This document shows positions 6,044-10,053 of a stretch of 10,053 bases of DNA, piece after piece (within the stretch, counting starts at the first letter, position 1; the number at the start of each line of letters is the position of its first letter). Position numbers and translations under genes: made by a program. The stretch is from an uncultured Oscillospiraceae bacterium (GTDB lineage Bacteria > Bacillota > Clostridia > Oscillospirales > Oscillospiraceae). Location of the stretch: assembly GCA_944385305.1 (NCBI GenBank), contig CALWWS010000099.1, positions 1 to 10,053 on the forward strand. Reading direction: 5' to 3'. The notes below the pieces were generated by a model. The model saw nothing but the letters and a program-made list of their open reading frames with translations. It had not been told where the DNA came from and ran no database searches.

Positions 6044-8175
6044 CACAATCCCTCCTGTCCCAGTCTTGATTTCCGGTGGGCCTGCACCTGAAAGTAATAC
6101 TCCCCCAGATCCTCCCGACCCAGATTTTTCCCCGTCTTATTCTGCTCGGCCTGGGCGGCCAGCAGCAGGTGCACCATACCCATGGGCGCCCCCTCCTCCG
6201 CGGCAAGGAAGGCGGCGGAGACGGCGATGTTCTTGATGCTGCTGCCCGACAGCTCCAGGCTGCGGGCCAGAAAGTCCAGGTCGATATCCTCGTCCCGGGG
6301 CAGTTCGGGAGGCAGTACGCTGCGCCAGATCTTCTCCCGCCGCTCCCGGTCGGGCAGCGTAAAGTCGATGATGAACTTGATCCGGCGCTTGAAGGCCTCG
6401 TCAAAATTCTGGAGGAAGTTGCTGGCCAGAATGACGATACCGTCGTACTCCTCCATTTTTTGCAATAGGTAGGAGGTCTGGACATTGGCGTACCGGTCGT
6501 GGGAGTCCTTGGTCTCGGAGCGCTTGCCGAACAGGGCGTCCGCCTCGTCGAAGAAGAGGATGCTCTGGCTCTTCTTCACCTCGTCGAACACGGCCCCCAG
6601 CTGCTTCTCCGTCTCCCCGATGTACTTGGAGAGCACCCCGGAGAGATCCACCTTGTACAGCTCCAGCCCCAGGCGGTTGGCGATAACCTGGGCGGCCATG
6701 GTCTTGCCGGTACCCGGCGGGCCGGTGAAGAGCATGGACAGTCCCCGGCCGTAGGCCACCTTTTTCCCGAAGCCCCACTGGTCGTACACCCGGTGGCGGT
6801 ACTCCACCTGGGCGCAGGCGTTTTGCAGCCGCACTTTCTGCTCCGGGGGGAGGATGAGATCCTCCCAGGTGTAGGCGGCGTTCACCCGGCTGGCCGTTTT
6901 CCCCAGGTTGTGGGAGAGCTGACCCCGGCATGCCTGACGGAGCAGTCCCTCATCCAACTGCTCTGTCCCCTCCCACAGGGCCAGGCGCTTGGCCTCCTCC
7001 GCCGCGGCGCGGATCTGGCCGGGCTGGAGGGCGAACTGGATGGCCAGAGTCTCCAGGCTTACTGCCGGATCGAGGGATAGCCCCGCCAGATAGTATTGCC
7101 ACAGCAGCAGCCGACCCGCCGTGTGGGGCACATCCAGCTCCAGGTCGATGCGCTGCCAGGGGGCGCAGGGGATCTCCGGCTGCCAGGGGCGGTCGGAGAG
7201 GAGAAACAGCCGCCCGGTGACCCCCGCCGCCCGCTCCAGGAGCAGGCGGATGTGCAGCGGGCTGGCGGCGGGCTTATCCGTCCCCTCCTGCCGGTCGGGG
7301 GGCTCCTCCTCCCCGTCCAGCAGCAGCTCAAAGCCGGTAAAGCCCAGGGCGGCGTCCCGGATGACGGCCTCCCGGCAGACGTGGAGCAGGATCTCCTTCC
7401 AGCTCATCCCGCTGCGGAACAGGGCGGCCAGGTCTGCCAGCAGCAGGGGCCGCCCCTCTCCCTGGCAGAAGTGCCGGGCCAGGGTGCGCCGCCCGGCTCC
7501 GGGCTGCCCCTTCAGGTAGAAGAGCACCGGCGTCTTCTCCGGCATGGCCCCGGCAAAGGCGGCCATCCTCTCCGCCAGCTCCCCGTAGAGCACCAGGGGG
7601 GTCAGATCCCCGTCCCCCGGCCAGAAGAGCTCCGCCATCCCCTCCAGGGCGGGGTCGGGGCGGTTGTAGTCAAAGAGAAAGCTCAGGATGCGCCGGTCCA
7701 GCTTGAGCCCGCAGGTGAGGTCGCTGCCCCCCTCCGTCCCCCGGTGTCCGGCGCGGAAGAAGCAGGAGAGCAGCTCCTCCCGCCCCCGCCACTGCCCCAG
7801 CAGCTCCTCCCGGCCGCCGGCGAAGGTGTGCAGGCACAGCTCCAGCCCGGGCAGCTGCCCGCCCCCCGGCTGGAGGGCGGCGTACCGCGCCCCATAGGAG
7901 GCGTCCAGCTCGGGGGCCAGGGCCAGGTAGACGCAGTGGCGCTCAAAGGAGGTCAGGCCGAACACCCGGAAAAGGTAGTCCAGCGGGGCGGTCCCCCCCG
8001 CCTCCACCGTGGCCAGGCAGCGGCTGCGGATTCGCTCCTCCACCCGGCCGGCCAGCACAAGGGCCTCCAGCCGGGCCTGCTCCTCTACGTCCTCCTCCAG
8101 GGGGACCAGCCGCCGGTCCACCAGCTGGAGGACGGCCCGGATATACTCCTGGGCGGACTGGAATGGCTCCGCCAT
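6043..8175 (-). CDS. AAA+ ATPase of a contractile injection system (Afp15-like)
   Basis: This 710-residue cytoplasmic ATPase has the length and two-lobe layout of the AAA+ proteins found in nearly all eCIS clusters (Afp15/PVC15 type), thought to act in particle assembly or cargo loading. The C-terminal AAA+ domain is complete: Walker A GPPGTGKT (485-492), pore-loop region 'SKYIGETE' (516-523), Walker B 'ILFFDEAD' (539-546, catalytic D543/E544), sensor 1 'LASN' with N586, and an arginine finger at R597/R598. An N-terminal lobe has a degenerate Walker A, GQPGAGRRT (223-231), where the nucleotide-binding Lys is Arg, so it is probably inactive. The first 150 residues are helical. I chose the ATG at 8175, eight bases after AGGAGG (8184-8189); the GTG at 8184 sits within that site. 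It follows the SLH gene by 28 bases and overlaps the next gene by one base. Confidence 0.88.
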   Translation of the reverse strand: MAEPFQSAQEYIRAVLQLVDRRLVPLEEDVEEQARLEALVLAGRVEERIRSRCLATVEAGGTAPLDYLFRVFGLTSFERHCVYLALAPELDASYGARYAALQPGGGQLPGLELCLHTFAGGREELLGQWRGREELLSCFFRAGHRGTEGGSDLTCGLKLDRRILSFLFDYNRPDPALEGMAELFWPGDGDLTPLVLYGELAERMAAFAGAMPEKTPVLFYLKGQPGAGRRTLARHFCQGEGRPLLLADLAALFRSGMSWKEILLHVCREAVIRDAALGFTGFELLLDGEEEPPDRQEGTDKPAASPLHIRLLLERAAGVTGRLFLLSDRPWQPEIPCAPWQRIDLELDVPHTAGRLLLWQYYLAGLSLDPAVSLETLAIQFALQPGQIRAAAEEAKRLALWEGTEQLDEGLLRQACRGQLSHNLGKTASRVNAAYTWEDLILPPEQKVRLQNACAQVEYRHRVYDQWGFGKKVAYGRGLSMLFTGPPGTGKTMAAQVIANRLGLELYKVDLSGVLSKYIGETEKQLGAVFDEVKKSQSILFFDEADALFGKRSETKDSHDRYANVQTSYLLQKMEEYDGIVILASNFLQNFDEAFKRRIKFIIDFTLPDRERREKIWRSVLPPELPRDEDIDLDFLARSLELSGSSIKNIAVSAAFLAAEEGAPMGMVHLLLAAQAEQNKTGKNLGREDLGEYYFQVQAHRKSRLGQEGL
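6051..6056 (-). promoter_or_regulatory. ribosome binding site of the cargo gene
   Basis: AGGAGG is 7 bases before the ATG at 6043 and 4 before a GTG at 6046, which favours the ATG. It lies inside the 3' end of the ATPase gene. Confidence 0.8.
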
Positions 8176-8183
8176 CCGCCTCA

Positions 8184-8189
8184 CCTCCT
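8184..8189 (-). promoter_or_regulatory. ribosome binding site of the AAA+ ATPase gene
   Basis: AGGAGG is eight bases before the ATG at 8175. A GTG candidate start at 8184 overlaps this site and is therefore excluded. Confidence 0.8.
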
Positions 8190-8203
8190 CTCCCCGTTTT
8201 TAC

Positions 8204-9922
8204 TCACAGGCTGCTCAGGAGGGTGGCCACAATCTGGGCCATCTCCCCCCGGTTGAGGGTCGCCTTGGGGTTGAATTTATAGTTCTCCGCCATCTCCAGA
8301 ATACCGGCGGAGCGCAGGCGCACCACCGACGTCTGGGCGTAGCTCGCCACCTGGCCCAGGTCGGTATATCCGGTGTCCAGCCCCTTGGAGCGCAGGCGCA
8401 GCCCCACCCCTGAGGCGATGTTGCCCAGCAGGGCGGCCATATCCTCCCGGGTGATGGCCTCGTCGGGCCGCAGCTTGCCGCCGCTGGTGAGGGCGGAGGC
8501 CAGATTGTTGAAGTAGAGCCAGCCAGACGCCCGGGCCAGGGAGGAGGACGCGGGCACGTCGTCGTACACCTGTACCGCCGAGGCGGGCAGGTTGGCCGCA
8601 GAGAGGGCCTGGGAGAGCAGGCTGATCATCTCTCCCCGGGTGGCCGCGTCGTCCGGGCGGTACCGGCTGCCTGTGCCGTCCAGCAGACCCCGGGCGGCCA
8701 GGAAGGTCACATAGGGGTTGGCCCAGTGGTCGGCCCCCACGTCGGAGAACACCGACGGCCGGTAGGCCACGCCGAATTTGGACAGGTGGTTTGTAAAGAA
8801 GTACACGCCCCCGGCCACGGGGTCGTAGAAGCACTCGGTGACCACCTCCAGGGTGCCGTCCTCATGGATGTACTCGATGACGATGGCATTGACGTCCTCC
8901 TCCGGGGCGGGCACATAGGGCACGAAGATCCGCACGCCGTAGGTCTCGCCAAACTCGGTCACCGGGACTCCCCCCACCGTCAGCGTCACGTCCACACCGG
9001 GCCGATCCCCGTGCTCCAGGCGGGTGATGGTGACGTCCACCTCCCCCTCCAGAGCGGCCACCTGCTGAATGCTCCCGCCATAAAGGCTGATGGAGCCCGC
9101 CGGGGTCTGGACGGTGAATCGGTCCCACTGCTCCTGGGAGATGCTCTGGAACTGATCTTCGGTCAGCTTCAGGATGTAGGTGCTGTTGGTCTTGTTCTCG
9201 TCCAGATCCTCGATGACGATGATGCCCTCCTTGTAGCCGTCCCCCTCCAGGCCCTCCACGTCCTGGGCGTGCTGCCGGGCCAGCTCCAGCAGGGCCTCCA
9301 GCTCCTCCTGGGTGACGGTGGTGACACTCACCCCGTCCTCCTCCACGGTGCCGTAGGGCCACAGGCGGGTGTCGCTGCTGGCGTTCTCCTCGTCCAGCTG
9401 GTTCTCCACCCGGATCTTGGGCTTCTCCGGCTGGGAGGAGGAGCTGCCGCCGCTTGAGCCGCCGCCGCTGGGCGCGGGGTTGGCCACAACGCCGGACACA
9501 CCCACCGTCAGCTCCATGGGGTCGGCAGGCACCAGGTCGGCCGTCCCGTCGCCGTAGGTCATGGTGATATACCAGCTCACGCCGCCCTCCGGGTTGTGTT
9601 CGCTGCTCATGTCCCCGTCGTTGACCGCCCAGCCCTCCGGGGGAGTGATCACCGGGGTGGACTGGCTGTACCCCGCCTCCACGTCCAGCTGAAGCTGGAT
9701 GGAGCCGGGAGCGCCGGGGGCGGTCCCCGCGGTACAGGTGAGGGTATAGCCCTCCCCGCTGGCATCGGCCACGGACACCAGCTGGGTAAAGGCGTCGGGA
9801 TTTACCGTAAAGTCCACCGCCATGTCCATGTACAGGTAGTCATATCCGCTGATGGTTCCCGCGCCCTGCCCGCCGCTGTTGGTAATGCCAGAGGGATTGA
9901 TCTCAATACTCTCCCCCGCCAC
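8204..9922 (-). CDS. SLH-domain surface protein, 5' end missing or displaced
   Basis: The open frame gives up to 572 residues. Three SLH domains lie at the C-terminus (about 392-436, 453-499 and 519-572), each with the 'F/Y-x-D' start, a central hydrophobic helix and an 'R/K-x-x-P-x-x-x-x-x-R-x-E/D-M' end. SLH domains hold proteins on secondary wall polymers of the Gram-positive surface. N-terminal to them are beta-rich domains (about 5-147 and 168-390) joined by a Gly/Ser/Pro linker (148-167). No signal peptide, ribosome site or convincing start is present. The only start available is a GTG at 9922, with an in-frame TGA six codons upstream. A secreted protein should have a signal peptide, so its true 5' end has been cut off, by a rearrangement or by an assembly join at about 9915-9935. 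It precedes the ATPase gene by 28 bases and appears to share its transcript. Confidence 0.8.
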   Translation of the reverse strand: MAGESIEINPSGITNSGGQGAGTISGYDYLYMDMAVDFTVNPDAFTQLVSVADASGEGYTLTCTAGTAPGAPGSIQLQLDVEAGYSQSTPVITPPEGWAVNDGDMSSEHNPEGGVSWYITMTYGDGTADLVPADPMELTVGVSGVVANPAPSGGGSSGGSSSSQPEKPKIRVENQLDEENASSDTRLWPYGTVEEDGVSVTTVTQEELEALLELARQHAQDVEGLEGDGYKEGIIVIEDLDENKTNSTYILKLTEDQFQSISQEQWDRFTVQTPAGSISLYGGSIQQVAALEGEVDVTITRLEHGDRPGVDVTLTVGGVPVTEFGETYGVRIFVPYVPAPEEDVNAIVIEYIHEDGTLEVVTECFYDPVAGGVYFFTNHLSKFGVAYRPSVFSDVGADHWANPYVTFLAARGLLDGTGSRYRPDDAATRGEMISLLSQALSAANLPASAVQVYDDVPASSSLARASGWLYFNNLASALTSGGKLRPDEAITREDMAALLGNIASGVGLRLRSKGLDTGYTDLGQVASYAQTSVVRLRSAGILEMAENYKFNPKATLNRGEMAQIVATLLSSL

Positions 9923-10053
9923 CTCCCCGCCCGGATATCACGGTTACCTTTACCCCCACCGACTACTTCTCCGTCCTGGTGGAGGATGCGCCGGTCACCA
10001 GCGTCGCCTGGCCGGAGGGGACGGATCTCCCCTTTGTCCTGGAGGTGGATGCC
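9922..10053 (+). CDS. fragment of a + strand coding sequence, both ends missing
   Basis: The + frame with codons starting at 9931 is open from 9901 to the window end and has almost exclusively G/C third positions. It encodes a Pro-run and then a beta-rich sequence ('DITVTFTP', 'EDAPVTSVAWPEG', 'LEVDA') like the Ig- or fibre-type repeats of bacterial surface proteins. No start codon or ribosome site is seen, and an in-frame TGA lies at 9898-9900. The minus-strand frames of this stretch look like shadows. It could be the displaced part of a surface protein like the SLH gene beside it, or the start of another gene joined by an inversion or assembly error. Confidence 0.6.

Noticed and set aside
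4616..6091. A 491-codon open frame on the + strand and further long + frames over 6076-8256 and 8726-9457
   Set aside because: They are antisense shadows of the cargo, ATPase and SLH genes, without ribosome sites or recognisable domains.

Overview
The window is GC-rich (about 70-75% G+C in most stretches). Its features are Firmicute-like: strong AGGAGG ribosome binding sites, an ECF sigma/RsgI-like anti-sigma pair, an S-layer-homology (SLH) surface protein and a DUF4280 spike-tip protein. I infer a high-GC gut Clostridia member of the Oscillospiraceae type, from style and not from a marker gene.

Layout. At 1-106 (+) is the 3' end of an acyltransferase-type gene, probably of the LeuA/CimA family. 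A perfect hairpin with A and T flanks (115-152) closes it, and also closes the minus-strand unit next to it. At 161-1645 (-) lies a three-gene unit: a 69-residue secreted protein, an ECF sigma factor and a membrane anti-sigma factor with an RsgI-like extracytoplasmic domain. The region 1646-1835 holds only the leader of that unit and a strong GC hairpin. From 9922 down to 1836 (-) runs a six-gene, tightly spaced operon, in order of transcription: SLH-domain surface protein, AAA+ ATPase, His/Lys-rich protein with hydrophobic segments, YbjN/CesT-like small protein, membrane-anchored coiled-coil protein, and DUF4280 (PAAR-like) protein. The last 120-130 bases encode protein on the opposite (+) strand, head-to-head with the SLH gene and with no start codon on either side.

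How the genes may work together. A two-lobed AAA+ ATPase beside a DUF4280 tip protein is the signature of an extracellular contractile injection system (eCIS, the Afp/PVC/phage-tail-like family). No sheath, tube or baseplate gene is in the window; they would be expected further to the right. The 577-residue protein fits a cargo or effector, and the 186-residue protein after it has the pattern of a secretion-chaperone-like fold. Two other genes of the operon encode envelope-attached proteins, one with three SLH domains and one with a single N-terminal membrane helix. This suggests, by inference, an injection apparatus attached to the cell envelope and not freely released. The adjacent sigma/anti-sigma unit could be a surface-stress regulator, but nothing in the sequence ties it directly to the operon.
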